Source of the DNA: Diogma glabrata
Taxonomy: Eukaryota > Arthropoda > Insecta > Diptera > Cylindrotomidae
Direction of reading: 5' to 3'
DNA length: 64,000 nucleotides
Assembly (NCBI GenBank): GCA_963693315.1
Contig: OY856186.1
Span: 83,521,676-83,585,675, forward strand
Positions within the stretch are counted from its first letter, which is position 1. Each line of letters starts with the position of its first letter. This document shows, one piece after another, positions 1 to 10,472 of this stretch. A model generated the notes under the pieces. The model made no database searches and had not been told where the DNA came from. It saw only the letters and a list, made by a program, of their open reading frames with translations. Made by a program: the position numbers and the translations under genes.

Positions 1-1124
1 ATTTATATGAACCGGCATATCATGTAGTAATGAATGATGCTTATACAATATTTTAGATGTACCATTTCGTGTGGCGATCGTAATGTATGTAAAGTATACG
101 ACACTGATTTTACCCAAGTTATTATTCTGTAGGAATTGAAATATCGTACATGCATTTACGCTGTTTTAATATTTAACCGAATTCAAATTTGCATGTACGT
201 TAATTAACAATATATTAATTTTCACCCCCAGTTATAAAAAAATTGGAAAATGTTAAAATGCTACTTTATAGACATCCTTATGGGGAATGCAGCGCACCCA
301 TTATATAAAAACAACGTATATATGGCATACGTTATTTCATTATTAAAGCGACGATATATAACATGGTAACGGGAATATATAAATTTTACCTCATACAAAA
401 TTTCATAACGCGGCTAAAGAAGTTTTCACTTCAAAAATATTTTTACAATATAAAACAAAAATATCGAATAATTTTAATTAACTTTCATAAAACGAATTTC
501 GAATAATTTTTAATTAACTTTAAAAAAGCAAATTTCGAATAATTTTTTATTAATTTTAAAAAATGATAATTTTGGTTATTTTTAAATAGAAATTTTTGTG
601 GTAGTGATTTCGAAATTTAAACTTATTTGAAACTGAATGACATTTTACCTATTGATTCGCCTCAAACCTGTGTCTAGGAAGGGATGAAAAATGGTTTTCC
701 TGTTTAATCAAATTCCTTAAAATATCAAGGCGTTAGATATCATTTTCACTATTCTAACACAATTGATTTTGTTTTGTATTTAGAACAACTTCCAGGACAC
801 TTTGTTTTGTCCGATCCTATCTATTGTCTGATCTACGAAATTGTTATTTCCCGCGGCACGGAATACTATCGTTATAGTTAAATAGTTAAAACTATAGTTA
901 TGAAAAAATTGCTGTAATTTATTTCTCAATTCCTATTTCACGATGTACAGAAATAGGGCTACAGATGCACTCATAAAGAAAGAATAGTAAACAAAATAGT
1001 AGACCAGTGGGCATAAATAAAAGACGTCAGAATAGTACATTATGATGCTAGGACGTAAAGCTAAAGATTTTGGGCGTATGTGGAGTTTGCAAATCGAGGC
1101 GCTAGCCGGGATTAGTATCCACCC
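1..1124. other. AT-rich sequence without a gene
   Basis: No reading frame, RNA gene or transposon end could be supported here. The only structure seen is the short tandem repeat listed separately. A TIR composite element may begin at 1125. Confidence 0.6.
462..573. repeat. Three-copy degenerate tandem repeat, about 38 bp unit
   Basis: The phrase ATTTCGAATAATTTT followed by TAATTAACTTT and an A-rich stretch recurs three times in a row with small differences. It looks like ordinary local duplication of AT-rich DNA. Confidence 0.6.
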
Positions 1125-1139
1125 CAGGTAACAATTTAA

Positions 1140-1445
1140 CCTAGGTAATCATTGAGTAAAGCTTTAAAAGAGGAATTTAAAATGGAAGGGGAAATTTAAA
1201 ATTCTTGAACTATGCATGAGAAAAGTTTTATACAAGCTCTTCTCAAGGAGAAAAGGCGTATGAAAAAATATTCTTTATTCAAGAAGACATATATAATGCT
1301 TTATACATGTTTTATATAAGTGTTTGAATAAAGTTGTACAAAAGTTGTTATTCAAGGCTTATTCAAATACTGTCAAAATTACTTGAATAAAGTGCTTGAG
1401 TAAATCTTTACTCAAGAGAATTACTCAGTGCCTATTCAAGAAGCG
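1140..1445. repeat. Left sub-terminal motif cluster
   Basis: Variants of TTGAATAAAG, GAGTAAA and ACTCAAG occur repeatedly. They mirror the cluster on the right side at 11995-12412. Such repeats often act as transposase binding sites, but this role is inferred. Confidence 0.4.
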
Positions 1446-1597
1446 ATGCCACTGAAAAAAAAATTGGTGATTCTTTCCTTTAGTTATTTTGGCTAATTGG
1501 CGCATTAAACTCGTTTTTTTTGTATATTGCTGCTATTGAGTTAATCTTTTATCGGAAATTACAATATATTTTACACATTTCGCATCTTTACAAACGC

Positions 1598-1672
1598 CTG
1601 CAGCGGGGATCGAACTCATAACCTTTGATTCTCCAGGACCGTACGCTATCCACTTCTCTATTTAGCAGCTGT
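1598..1672 (-). other. tRNA-like relic (possible SINE head)
   Basis: Read on the minus strand, the segment has an A-box-like stretch (AGAGAAGTGGATAGCGT) and a B-box-like stretch (GAGTTCGATCCCC) at tRNA-like spacing. The T-arm stem pairs only partly, so I do not call a functional tRNA. It may be a tRNA pseudogene or the head of a SINE. It lies in the extra left-side DNA of the composite element. Confidence 0.4.
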
Positions 1673-2012
1673 CATAAAGAAAATTGAAACTTAATCACAA
1701 TTGTTTAACAAATTATTTGTACACATTTCAAGTTTCGGATCACTACCACGACTATGAATTAATTTTTATTCAAACATTTGATTAGGAATGCATATAAAAG
1801 TGTACTAATGGTTCCCTAAAATGAGAATATATGGGTTTTTGTTAAAAATTATATTGGTTATGATTGAGGACAATCTCAAAATGAAAATAATTTTGCGTAT
1901 TCATATACGATATCTACGCATGTGTTTCCATTCAATTGTACGATTAAAAATGATTAAAGAATAAAAATAAAATAAAAAAAGGAAAAGGAAAATAAAATTC
2001 ATAAATAAAAAC

Positions 2013-2084
2013 GTGCCTGGCAGGAATCGAACACAGGCCCGATAACGACTTCCTCATCGTTTACCCTTACGCACTCGCTCATTA
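2013..2084 (-). other. tRNA-like relic (possible SINE head)
   Basis: On the minus strand an A-box-like GAGTGCGTAAGGGT and a B-box-like GTGTTCGATTCC are present. A possible anticodon stem AACGA/TCGTT closes an eight-base loop, one base longer than normal. The T-stem is mismatched. This supports a tRNA-derived relic rather than a working tRNA. It lies 340 bases from a similar relic on the same strand. Confidence 0.4.
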
Positions 2085-2398
2085 AATCAATTTCCACGAC
2101 AGGAATAAAACTTTACTCAATACAGAATAAAAGTATTACTCAAGCCTCGTAAGGGGTATAGTATGCTGTGGTTGGCATTACGATCAGTTGCACAATTTGG
2201 CTGGTTAATAAATAAATGTTAAATGATAATATTAAATAAACGTTCTACGTTATATTTTCCATAAGTCAGTTGCAATCTGTTGCAAGTTTTGCTTTAATTT
2301 TTTCCCAAGCACATTGCGCACAATATGGCGATTACATACATTTAATACAAAAACGAATTGTATGACAGTCAGTTTATTTATTCGTTGACCAACTCAAA

Positions 2399-2462
2399 TC
2401 ATTATATAAACCATCATCAGAAATGGTAAATCTCAATCAATATATAAACCATCATCAGAAAC
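2399..2462. repeat. Two-copy tandem duplication
   Basis: The phrase ATATAAACCATCATCAGAAA occurs twice, about 42 bases apart, with closely similar sequence between. It is a simple local duplication. Confidence 0.65.
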
Positions 2463-2704
2463 GTTTGATTAAATGGTTGCGGAATAATGGCAATTGCAAA
2501 TTTCCATTGACGAAAATATCTCTACTATTTTGAAATAATCTTTTGTATTAATCAATAATAGTTTGTTAAAGTTCTTGAAGGTTTGTTAACTTTTTAAACG
2601 CATCGATAAGTGATTTAATAAAAAAACACACAATCGCGAATTAAACAACGAACTGTCAAAAATATTGACAGATTGATTTGCTGTAAATCTTTTAATATTC
2701 ATTG

Positions 2705-3318
2705 AAAACAGCCGTATATGGGCTATTATTTTGAAAACGTACATCGAAAAAAAAACAACTATTTTTTAAAAATCTGAAATTTTGATATTTTGTTGGCATT
2801 GACGAAAGGAAAAAAGTAATTTCTGCTTTTATTTTTTGTGTACTCTGAATCAGAGTTATGCGCGGTTGAATTTTGAGGCTTTTTCACGTAGTTTTTGGTA
2901 ATGATGGCAATGTTTTGTGAATAGGTGCCACAAATTTCATCCGACTTACGTATATTTTTGCAAGTAAAAAGGAAAATAATTGAATAATTGAAATAAGTAA
3001 GTTTAAAATTAATAACTTTTCTCTTTTCCGCTAGGCGGCGCGTAAAACCTTGGTTTACTTCAAAGCTCATATCTCAAAAAGTAGGCTTTTTTTTTTTGTT
3101 TTTCACAAATTTTAAAGTAAACATATGCAGCTATGAAATTGAGAAATAAAAAGTCAGCAATTCAATATGGATTTTTTCTTACGATTTTTTAAAGTTTGGT
3201 ATATGAAAAATTCACATGTGTTTTTTTATTAAGTTAATAATCCTGTACTAAATGTGGATCTAATAAATTAAACATTTCATATTTTAACACCTGCAATAAA
3301 TTTGAACCATTTTTTGTG
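2705..3318 (-). repeat. Left inner inverted arm of the TIR composite
   Basis: About 600 bases match the reverse complement of 11390-11985 with few differences. Both arms contain an open stretch of about 100 codons that codes for no recognisable protein. The frame is likely just a property of the repeat, although a few in-frame similarities persist because the arms are so alike. Confidence 0.8.
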
Positions 3319-3567
3319 TATTTCTGATTGAGAAACAGGTTTTTATTCAGAATAAGAATTGGAGATCCCAATGATCGAAGATTTTGTTATAATTTCAACA
3401 TCACCAACACTAACATTAGAAAAAAACATTAAAAAAATATTTTTCCTATAAACATTATAATTTAATCAATATTATAAATAAATACATTAAAAAATTAATT
3501 TATATATTTTTTTTTGCCTTTAAATTGAAATATTTATGATCATCAGAAAAAGAAAACATTTTGGCAA

Positions 3568-4593
3568 TTATTTTATCGGGTGTAGTGTTATCCGGTAAAA
3601 AACAGTGGAATCCTTGAGTTCTTTGTTTTCTTCCAAGAACATTTCGTAGATGTCAGTGAGGGTCCATAACACCAACCGCTTTGATTTCTTAATTTTTGTC
3701 GATCCTTCTGTAATAGTAACAACATCTTTAAGGCCAGGCATTGTTCTACTAATTTCCTCTGATAAGAAGTATGTTTGAATTTGTTTTACTATATTTTGTG
3801 ACAAACTGTGCACTTGTTTGCTTTGAGGCCAACTGTAAGGACCTACTGTTTCCAACAGATCCATGGCGAATTCTACCAGTCGTCTTGATGCATTAAATTC
3901 ATCCTCGATACGTTGATTTGACTAAAATTTACGTGGTAGAGTTGTCAACAAAAACACTTGTTTTGATTTACAGCCGGCATCTTTAAACTCTTTTTTAAGG
4001 TTCATAAGCCATGATGTATATTCACATTCCTCGTTTGGTGATAACACTTTAACTGAATCTACTTGAAATATTCTTTGACTTATTGCCGATGTGACACTTG
4101 CAATTTTTTTATAACTTCCTGTTGTAATATGATTTTGTTTGATAGGAGATTCGGCTAACCTTCCAAGAACATTGTTAATATCTTCTAAAATGTCATTAAG
4201 TAGTTCAGGAACTGGTGGAGATATTGTATCAACCGAAACTGGTGATGGATCTAAAGATGCTGGAGGTATTTGAATATTTTCGTTCGTTGGAACATTTTCA
4301 ACATCCTGATTTATAGAAATAATTTCACTATCGATAGTTTCCGAACATGAAAGCTGCTGTATAGAAAATATTAGTTGCATATGAATTTTTATTCATTTTA
4401 ATAAAATAATTAAATTTACCTTATTTTTATAGATATAAGTGCGACATGTTTCACATATAAACTGGTCATCACGCAAAGTAAAATTTAGGGTCGCAGCTTT
4501 TTGAATAACAGCTGGTGTGACCAGTTTCACATTTTTTGATGTTCGCTGATGATTTTTGAGACCGTACAAGTTACAGCACAATTTGAAAAGCAT
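3568..4593 (-). pseudogene. Two-exon transposase-like gene, N-terminal half, broken
   Basis: Exon 1 runs from 4593 to 4420 and encodes a cysteine-containing head (CCNLYG, then ICETCRTYIY). A GT donor follows at 4419, and a TTTTCTATACAG acceptor lets exon 2 start at 4356 in the same phase. Exon 2 has an S/P-rich linker and then a block around LLTTLPRKF. An in-frame TAG at 3924-3922 sits where relatives in invertebrate genomes usually have a W-S pair. The frame then continues unchanged through QRIEDEFNASRRLVEFA and EEISRTMPGLKDVV to a stop at 3568. I recall this layout (cysteine head, LP-x-x-WS block, MPG-x-KD block) from many unannotated invertebrate transposon proteins. The catalytic half is missing here. 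A fragment resembling that half occurs at 18716-18990. Broken and incomplete; superfamily not assigned. Confidence 0.6.
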
Positions 4594-4751
4594 TTCTATT
4601 ATTATCTTTTCTAAACGTTATGTCTTCTAAATATTTTGGAATATAATTGATTATAAGGCAATCCAATCAATATATATATACATATATACCCATGAAATAG
4701 TTTTGACATAGGTAGAATCAGGTAAAATTAGGTAGGTACAATTTAATATAT

Positions 4752-5429
4752 TGTAACGACTCTTCGTTGGTTCTTTTAGATTATTGAACAAACACGACAG
4801 TAAAAAGACAGATCTTTGGCTAACAGAATCTCAAACTTTATTTGTCAACAAATTACAGCAGTTTCCGTTTTTCCTTACAATAAATTCCAGGGTCTCCAAT
4901 TTATGTACAATAAACTTCACCGCTTTTCCACAATTTGAATCAATAATATTCGGAATCGTAAAATCTGTATTTACTATTCCACTGTGTTCAGATTCTTTCA
5001 CTATTAGTACCCAGGCTCAAGTACCTCCGATTATTCCTTATACTTTCGAATATTTGTAAAACACTTTTAATTGCAAAATTAAAACTGACTATCTGATATT
5101 TTTGTTTGCTTATTTATATCGAAAAATAAATAAATCGAAACTTCTATAATCCACTAGAAATCAATACTACGTAGTCCGTACATCTGAAATAGGCCACACC
5201 TGTTTTCATTCAAACTTGCATTTGTATTAGCGAACTCAAATTTAATTTATGCAAAATGTATTAGGTAACTCCTTTTAATTCATTAATGTAAACATTTGTA
5301 TAACAAATTTAATTTACATTAATTTATGCAATACAATTTGCAATACAAGTAAAATATTGAAAAAGGAGTTAACTTTCAATTCATGAATGAGTAAATAAAA
5401 TTAACCCATTCTGGACGAAGTTTATTACA
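4752..5429 (-). repeat. 3' LTR of the intact gypsy element
   Basis: This copy runs from TGTAACGAC to TTTATTACA and matches 10473-11150 over its full length with one visible difference. Because the element lies on the minus strand, this is the downstream LTR. Confidence 0.95.
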
Positions 5430-5440
5430 TTGCAGTCCAT

Positions 5441-8400
5441 TTAGTTTTGTTCGTCCCGAACAATATCAGAGATCGCATTGGTGCTGTTACCTTGGTACGG
5501 TGCCAACCTTTGCAGATGTATCACTTTCATCTTGGTACGGGGTCCCTTTTGTATGCGGTAGATAACATCATTAATTCGTTTGATTATTTTATATGGGCCT
5601 TCCCAATCTGGCTGCAGCTTGGGTGATCTTCCCTTAGTTCTTCTGGGGTTGTATAGCCATACCAATTCTCCTTCTTGAAAACCGCCACTATTTGCATTTA
5701 TGTCGTACCTGGTTTTCATTTTGTCACTGGCAATCTTAATGTGGTCTCGAACCTGCTGATAGATTTTATTCATCTTCTCCCTTAGTTGTCCCACATAATC
5801 TGTTTTCGTGGATACCAGACCTCTAGGGATGCCGAACTCGATGTCACTAGGAAGATGTAGTTCTCTTCCGAACATGATATTCGCTGGCGTTTCACTTGTC
5901 GTATCGTGCACTGTGCTACGATAGGCCATCAAGAATAACGGAAGATCCTTGTCCCAATTTCTTTGGTTGGCTTCTACTACCTTTGACAAATGTTCTTCCA
6001 TGGTTCGGTTGAATCGTTCTACCATGCCATCCGACTGCGGGTTCATAGGTGTAGTTCGTGTTTTTCTAATGTCGAGTGTTCTGCACAGCTCTTCCATCAA
6101 TTGAGATTCGAAATTCCTTCCCTGGTCCGTATGCAACTCGAGCGGTGTTCCATATCTGCAAATCCATTCATTGACTAACGTTTCCGCGACCGTAACTGCT
6201 TCCTGGTTCGGTATTGCATAGGCTTCCGGCCATTTTGTAAAGTAATCAATGACCACCATGATGTATTTGTTACCTTTTGTCGTTTCCGGAAATGGCCCCG
6301 CGATGTCTATAGCAATTCTCTCCATTGGGGCACCCACATTGTACTGTTGCATCTCTCCTCGAGTTCTAGTTTTTGGTCCTTTGCTCGCTGCACAAGTATC
6401 GCATCGCCGACACCATTGCTCCACGTCTGTTCGATACCTTACCCAATAAAACCTCTCCCTTACTTTAGCCAGGGTTTTATTGACTCCCAGGTGTCCTCCA
6501 GAAATACTTCCATGCAGCTTTTCCAGTACCTCTTCCACTCGACTTGATGGCAACACCAGTTGTTCTAACACTTCCTTTCCATCAGCGGACTCCCATTTTC
6601 TTTTAAGTATCCCGTTGTCCATAAATAGTGAGTCCCATTGCGCCCAGTAGCATTTCACTTCCGTACTTAAAGGTGATACCTCTTTCCACTCTGGCCGCCT
6701 TCCCTCGGTTTTCCATTTCAATACTGGAGCCGTAGCTGGATCTTCTAGCTGCTCTCTTTTAATTGCCTCGGTACACCAATCTTCAGGAGTTTGGAACTTG
6801 ATTTGGTTCACTTTCATTGCCTCATTTCCCTCAGTTCTGCTACATGACTTGCACTCCTCTATACAGGGTCTTCTGGACAGGGCATCGGCGTTACCATGGA
6901 TCCTCCCCTTGCGGTGTTCAACTTTGAAGTCGTAGTTCTGCAGGATCTCTATCCATCTTGCTGCTTGTCCTTCAGGAAATTTGAATTGTAATAACCATTT
7001 TAGAGCAGCATGGTCCGTGCGAATCAGGAATGGCTGTCCACACAAATACTTGTGGAAATGTTTCACAGCCTTGATGATAGCTAGCAACTCCTTCCTCGTG
7101 ACACAGTAATTCCGCTCCGGCTTTGACAGAACTTTACTGAAGTAGGCCACCACTTTCTCATCGTCTCCAACTTTCTGTGACAAAACCGCTCCGGTTCCTA
7201 CATTGCTTGCGTCTTTGTCCAGAATGAACATCTTTCCGGATTCTGGATAGGCTAGTATAGGGGTGTTGCATAGTTTTCCTTTTAAACGGCAGAATGCCTC
7301 ATTACATTCGGTTGTCCACAGAAACTTGGTATTTGCCTCTGTCAATTTATGTAGACTCTTGGCGATATTCGCAAAATTCTCCACGAATCTTCGATAATAG
7401 GTGCAAAAGCCAAGGAAACTGCGTAGCTCATGAACATTCTTCGGTACTGGCCAATTTTTCACAGCATCAATCTTCTCGGGATCGGTTCTGACTCCATGTT
7501 CTGTAATGATGTGTCCAAGGTACTTCACTTCTTTGTGGAAGAGATTGCACTTTACCGGATTCAACTTCATGTTGGCATTACTTATTCTTCTGAGTACTTC
7601 TTCGAGGTTCATTAGATGCTCTTCGAAGTTGCGACCCATTATAATGATGTCATCAAGATAAACTAGGCAGGCCTTCCAGGTTAAACCATGCAACACGCAT
7701 TCCATTAGACGTTCAAATGTTGCTGGGGCATTGCATAGACCAAACGGCATCACATTGAACTCCCACAACCCATTGCCAGTAGAAAATGCTGTCTTTCGTC
7801 GATCTTCTGGATGCATTTCAACTTGCCAGTAGCCACTCTTCAGATCTAATGTGCTGTACCATTTGGCCCCTGATAGTGTATCCAGTGTGTCATCAATTCG
7901 TGGCAGTGGATAGCTGTCTTTAATGGTTACCTCATTGAGCCTTCGATAGTCTACACAAAAACGAGCCGACCCATCTTTTTTTCTAACTAGCACCACTGGT
8001 GAGCTCCATGGACTCTTAGATGGCCTGATGACTCCATCACTTTTCATTTTGTCCAGCATTCCTTGCACTTCCTCGTGTTTAGCCAGTGGTAGTCTTCTAG
8101 GAGGCTGTCTGATAGGATGAGCGTTTCCAGTGTTGATCCTATGTCGCACGATGTTTGTTCTTCCAACATCTTCGTCTCCAGTAGAGAAAACGCTGCTCAT
8201 CTTCGTTAATACCCTCTTGATTTCTTTGAATTCGGCTGGATTCATTCTTTTACTAAGATCTTGAAGTATTGCTACTAATGCGGGATTGTTTCTCTGCATG
8301 AAGACCTTTTGCTCTTCTTCACAGCTGATTATCTCTTTTATGGTGCTGCATTTGGCGATTTCTTCTCCATGATTGATGACCACTCGTTTATTTGAGAAGT

Positions 8401-9091
8401 TAATCAGTTGCACTGGAACTACTCCCTCTTTTGCTGCAACTAGCGTTCGGCCAATCATAATGTTTCCCCCAAAGTCGTTGTTAGCTGGCTCAATCATCAC
8501 AAGTGAATTTTGGTCACTTTTATCTAGTAGCTTAGTCCATATGATTTTCTCAGATTTTGCCGGGATCTCAGTTGGTCCATCACTAATAACACGGACCTCA
8601 GCATTGTCGTTGGTGGCGTTTAGCACTATTTCTGTGTTTCCATATCTCAGTACGTGGCTTCCCAGATCTAATATAAAATTGTATTCTTTCATGAAGTCAA
8701 GCCCAATTATGCAGTCATCTTCTATATCTGCTACAATAAATCGGTGCCTAAATGAATTTCCTCCAAGGTGAACCTCTTGGTCGCTTTCTCCATGAACTAG
8801 AACTGTTTCACCCGTAGCTGTTTTTAGGGTGAATCGTCTTGCTGTATCGATCTGACTATCACAAACCACATCTGGACGCACTATTGATCTCGAAGCACCT
8901 GTGTCCAAAGTCAACATGCACGATCTGCTTCCAACGGTTGCTTCTAAGACTAGACTACTATTTTCTCTTTTTACTTGTGATACCACCACTGTAGGGCATT
9001 GTAATTGAGCCAGCTTTCGCCCTTCAAAACTGGCACAATCTAGTTTCCCGAATCCGGAACGCGGCCTCTGTCTTCCGGGTGTGGCTCCCAT
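5441..9091 (-). CDS. pol: Gypsy Pol polyprotein (protease, RT, RNase H, integrase)
   Basis: About 1216 codons without a stop. In order: an aspartic protease with DTGAS at residues 63-67; reverse transcriptase at about 330-560 with VYLDD at 477-481 as the metal-binding site; RNase H at about 620-740 with the acidic residues around 625-627, E668 and D693; an integrase zinc finger H860, H867, C897, C900; the integrase core with D929, D989 and E1025; and a C-terminal GPY-type motif (WEGPYKII). All catalytic residues I can recognise are present. The start at 9091 (ATG directly after an upstream TAA) is a convention: the protein is probably made as a Gag-Pol fusion by -1 frameshifting at 9049-9043. 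It copies the element's RNA into DNA and inserts it. Length is usual for gypsy Pol. Confidence 0.95.
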   Translation of the reverse strand: MGATPGRQRPRSGFGKLDCASFEGRKLAQLQCPTVVVSQVKRENSSLVLEATVGSRSCMLTLDTGASRSIVRPDVVCDSQIDTARRFTLKTATGETVLVHGESDQEVHLGGNSFRHRFIVADIEDDCIIGLDFMKEYNFILDLGSHVLRYGNTEIVLNATNDNAEVRVISDGPTEIPAKSEKIIWTKLLDKSDQNSLVMIEPANNDFGGNIMIGRTLVAAKEGVVPVQLINFSNKRVVINHGEEIAKCSTIKEIISCEEEQKVFMQRNNPALVAILQDLSKRMNPAEFKEIKRVLTKMSSVFSTGDEDVGRTNIVRHRINTGNAHPIRQPPRRLPLAKHEEVQGMLDKMKSDGVIRPSKSPWSSPVVLVRKKDGSARFCVDYRRLNEVTIKDSYPLPRIDDTLDTLSGAKWYSTLDLKSGYWQVEMHPEDRRKTAFSTGNGLWEFNVMPFGLCNAPATFERLMECVLHGLTWKACLVYLDDIIIMGRNFEEHLMNLEEVLRRISNANMKLNPVKCNLFHKEVKYLGHIITEHGVRTDPEKIDAVKNWPVPKNVHELRSFLGFCTYYRRFVENFANIAKSLHKLTEANTKFLWTTECNEAFCRLKGKLCNTPILAYPESGKMFILDKDASNVGTGAVLSQKVGDDEKVVAYFSKVLSKPERNYCVTRKELLAIIKAVKHFHKYLCGQPFLIRTDHAALKWLLQFKFPEGQAARWIEILQNYDFKVEHRKGRIHGNADALSRRPCIEECKSCSRTEGNEAMKVNQIKFQTPEDWCTEAIKREQLEDPATAPVLKWKTEGRRPEWKEVSPLSTEVKCYWAQWDSLFMDNGILKRKWESADGKEVLEQLVLPSSRVEEVLEKLHGSISGGHLGVNKTLAKVRERFYWVRYRTDVEQWCRRCDTCAASKGPKTRTRGEMQQYNVGAPMERIAIDIAGPFPETTKGNKYIMVVIDYFTKWPEAYAIPNQEAVTVAETLVNEWICRYGTPLELHTDQGRNFESQLMEELCRTLDIRKTRTTPMNPQSDGMVERFNRTMEEHLSKVVEANQRNWDKDLPLFLMAYRSTVHDTTSETPANIMFGRELHLPSDIEFGIPRGLVSTKTDYVGQLREKMNKIYQQVRDHIKIASDKMKTRYDINANSGGFQEGELVWLYNPRRTKGRSPKLQPDWEGPYKIIKRINDVIYRIQKGPRTKMKVIHLQRLAPYQGNSTNAISDIVRDEQN

Positions 9092-10443
9092 TTACATTCT
9101 CTTCGGATGTGCCCCAACTTCCCACAGTTCCAGAATCTTACTCTGCTAGATCTACTTCGTTGATTTCGTTCAGGTTTATCTTCCAAACTTTTGACACGCA
9201 TGATCACTTCATCAAGCGCAGCTTTTATAGGTTCTTCAGTAACTTCCATCTGACGTACTCTATCTGAACCGTACGCTCTTTTTCCAGCTTCCATTTGCAG
9301 GGCCAATGCTAAGACTTCTGCAGGTAGCTTCTTTCCGCTTAGATAAAGCTGGTTTCTCATTTGCACATCTCGAAGAGCATTGATGAATGTATCAGCTGCC
9401 AGTTCGTCTCGGTGTTCAGCGTTATAATTCGGATATGATAGATTAACCAGTCTCACAATGTCAGCCTCTAATTCTTGCATGGTTTCGCTGACTCCTTGTT
9501 TTCGTGTCTTGAGCTGCATGCGATGGAGAGCTTGCATATGACTTTCCCCGTATCTTACTTCTAAGGCCTCCATAATCTTGCTGTAATCACGTTCTGTCGC
9601 TGATAGTGTCTGCAAAATTTCAGCAGCAGGTCCCTTCAATGCCAATATAAGCGCGTTTGCTTTTTGCTGGTGATCAACCCCAGTTGTTGCTATCTCAAAT
9701 TGCATCTTAAATATCTGATAAGATGTAGATCCATCAAATGCGGGTGTTTTCACTCTAGCTGGGGCTGAAGTAGTTGATGGATTGATCGTGTTACCTGACT
9801 TTCCTTGTGCTATTTCTTGGCGTAATTCACTCGAGAGATTGCGTAGTTTCTCTTCATGTTCTTCGGTAACTTTCCGCAGCTCCCTTTCTATGTGGTTGAT
9901 TTTGACCTCCGCACTGGATATACGTGACTCGATTACTTCACGTAGACTTTCTTGTTTTGCCATCATATCAGCAAATTGTTTTTGTTGAATGTTTCCTTGC
10001 TTTGCCATCATATCAGCAAATTGTTGTTGCTCTACTTTTTGTTCTGCTGCTAGAACTTTTTGTTCTGCTGCCTGTTTCTCTTGTCGAGCCATCATATCAG
10101 CAAGTTGTTGTTGTTGCTCTACTTTTTGTTCTGCTGCCAGTTTCTCTTGTCGGGCCATCAGATTGTTTCCTTGTTTGGCCATCATATCAGCAAATTGTTG
10201 TTGTTGCTGTGCCATCATTTCTTTCATCAACATCATCATCGGATCAATTGCTGGGGCATTCTGGACGGGAGCTTCCTCCGGCTCTACCTCTATGACCTCT
10301 GTGCTTTGGCCTGCTTCTTCTAAAACTTTACGCAGCCGAAATGCAAGTTCTGCCTTCGTTCCGTGGATTGGAGCATTCCTTTTCTTCAACTCATCCTTCA
10401 GCTGGGTCTGGCTGAGATCACTAATATTTACTGTCTTGACCAT
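9040..10443 (-). CDS. gag: Gypsy Gag with N-terminal SAP-like domain
   Basis: About 467 residues, starting at the ATG 10443-10441, which lies 30 bases inside the 5' LTR border and just after the primer site. A longer frame begins inside the LTR but is less likely. Residues about 8-44 (DLSQTQLKDELKKRN and following, with G-T-K-AEL) look like a SAP helix-loop-helix, a DNA-binding fold that is unusual in Gag. Next comes a glutamine-rich region with repeats of ADMMAKQ, a coiled-coil stretch, a retrotransposon Gag core (PAFDGSTSYQIFK onward), and a zinc knuckle near the end. The knuckle reads FWNCGKLGHIRREC: its first cysteine position is phenylalanine, so it is a three-ligand knuckle. Gag forms the particle that packages the RNA. 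The frame ends at TAG 9042-9040, immediately after the frameshift heptamer. Confidence 0.9.
   Translation of the reverse strand: MVKTVNISDLSQTQLKDELKKRNAPIHGTKAELAFRLRKVLEEAGQSTEVIEVEPEEAPVQNAPAIDPMMMLMKEMMAQQQQQFADMMAKQGNNLMARQEKLAAEQKVEQQQQLADMMARQEKQAAEQKVLAAEQKVEQQQFADMMAKQGNIQQKQFADMMAKQESLREVIESRISSAEVKINHIERELRKVTEEHEEKLRNLSSELRQEIAQGKSGNTINPSTTSAPARVKTPAFDGSTSYQIFKMQFEIATTGVDHQQKANALILALKGPAAEILQTLSATERDYSKIMEALEVRYGESHMQALHRMQLKTRKQGVSETMQELEADIVRLVNLSYPNYNAEHRDELAADTFINALRDVQMRNQLYLSGKKLPAEVLALALQMEAGKRAYGSDRVRQMEVTEEPIKAALDEVIMRVKSLEDKPERNQRSRSSRVRFWNCGKLGHIRRECKWEPHPEDRGRVPDSGN
9043..9049 (-). promoter_or_regulatory. -1 ribosomal frameshift site GGGAAAC
   Basis: On the minus strand the heptamer G GGA AAC is read in the gag frame and followed at once by the gag stop TAG. 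A slip of one base back reads GGG AAA CTA GAT and enters the pol frame, which has been open since the TAA at 9094-9092. The heptamer fits the XXXYYYZ rule, and this is the only arrangement here that joins the two frames. I did not model a downstream pseudoknot. Confidence 0.85.
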
Positions 10444-10452
10444 TGTTTCAAT

Positions 10453-10471
10453 AATCCCACTTCTGACACCA
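10453..10471 (-). promoter_or_regulatory. Primer binding site, tRNA-Leu type
   Basis: Read on the plus strand, AATCCCACTTCTGACACCA reproduces the 3' end of a tRNA-Leu including the CCA tail, so the element RNA can pair with that tRNA. It lies one base inside the 5' LTR. The tRNA identity is from my memory of animal tRNA-Leu ends. Confidence 0.8.
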
Positions 10472-10472
10472 C

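Noticed and set aside
2759..3070. Similar frames of about 100 codons at 2759-3070 and 11631-11951
   Set aside because: They are the two arms of one inverted repeat. No recognisable protein; open by composition.
4784..5059. 91-codon frame present in both gypsy LTRs (also 10505-10780)
   Set aside because: It lies antisense to the element inside identical LTRs, has no domain, and is duplicated only because the LTRs are.
5990..8771. Plus-strand frames of 60-130 codons within the gypsy pol region
   Set aside because: They are antisense to an intact 1216-codon Pol.
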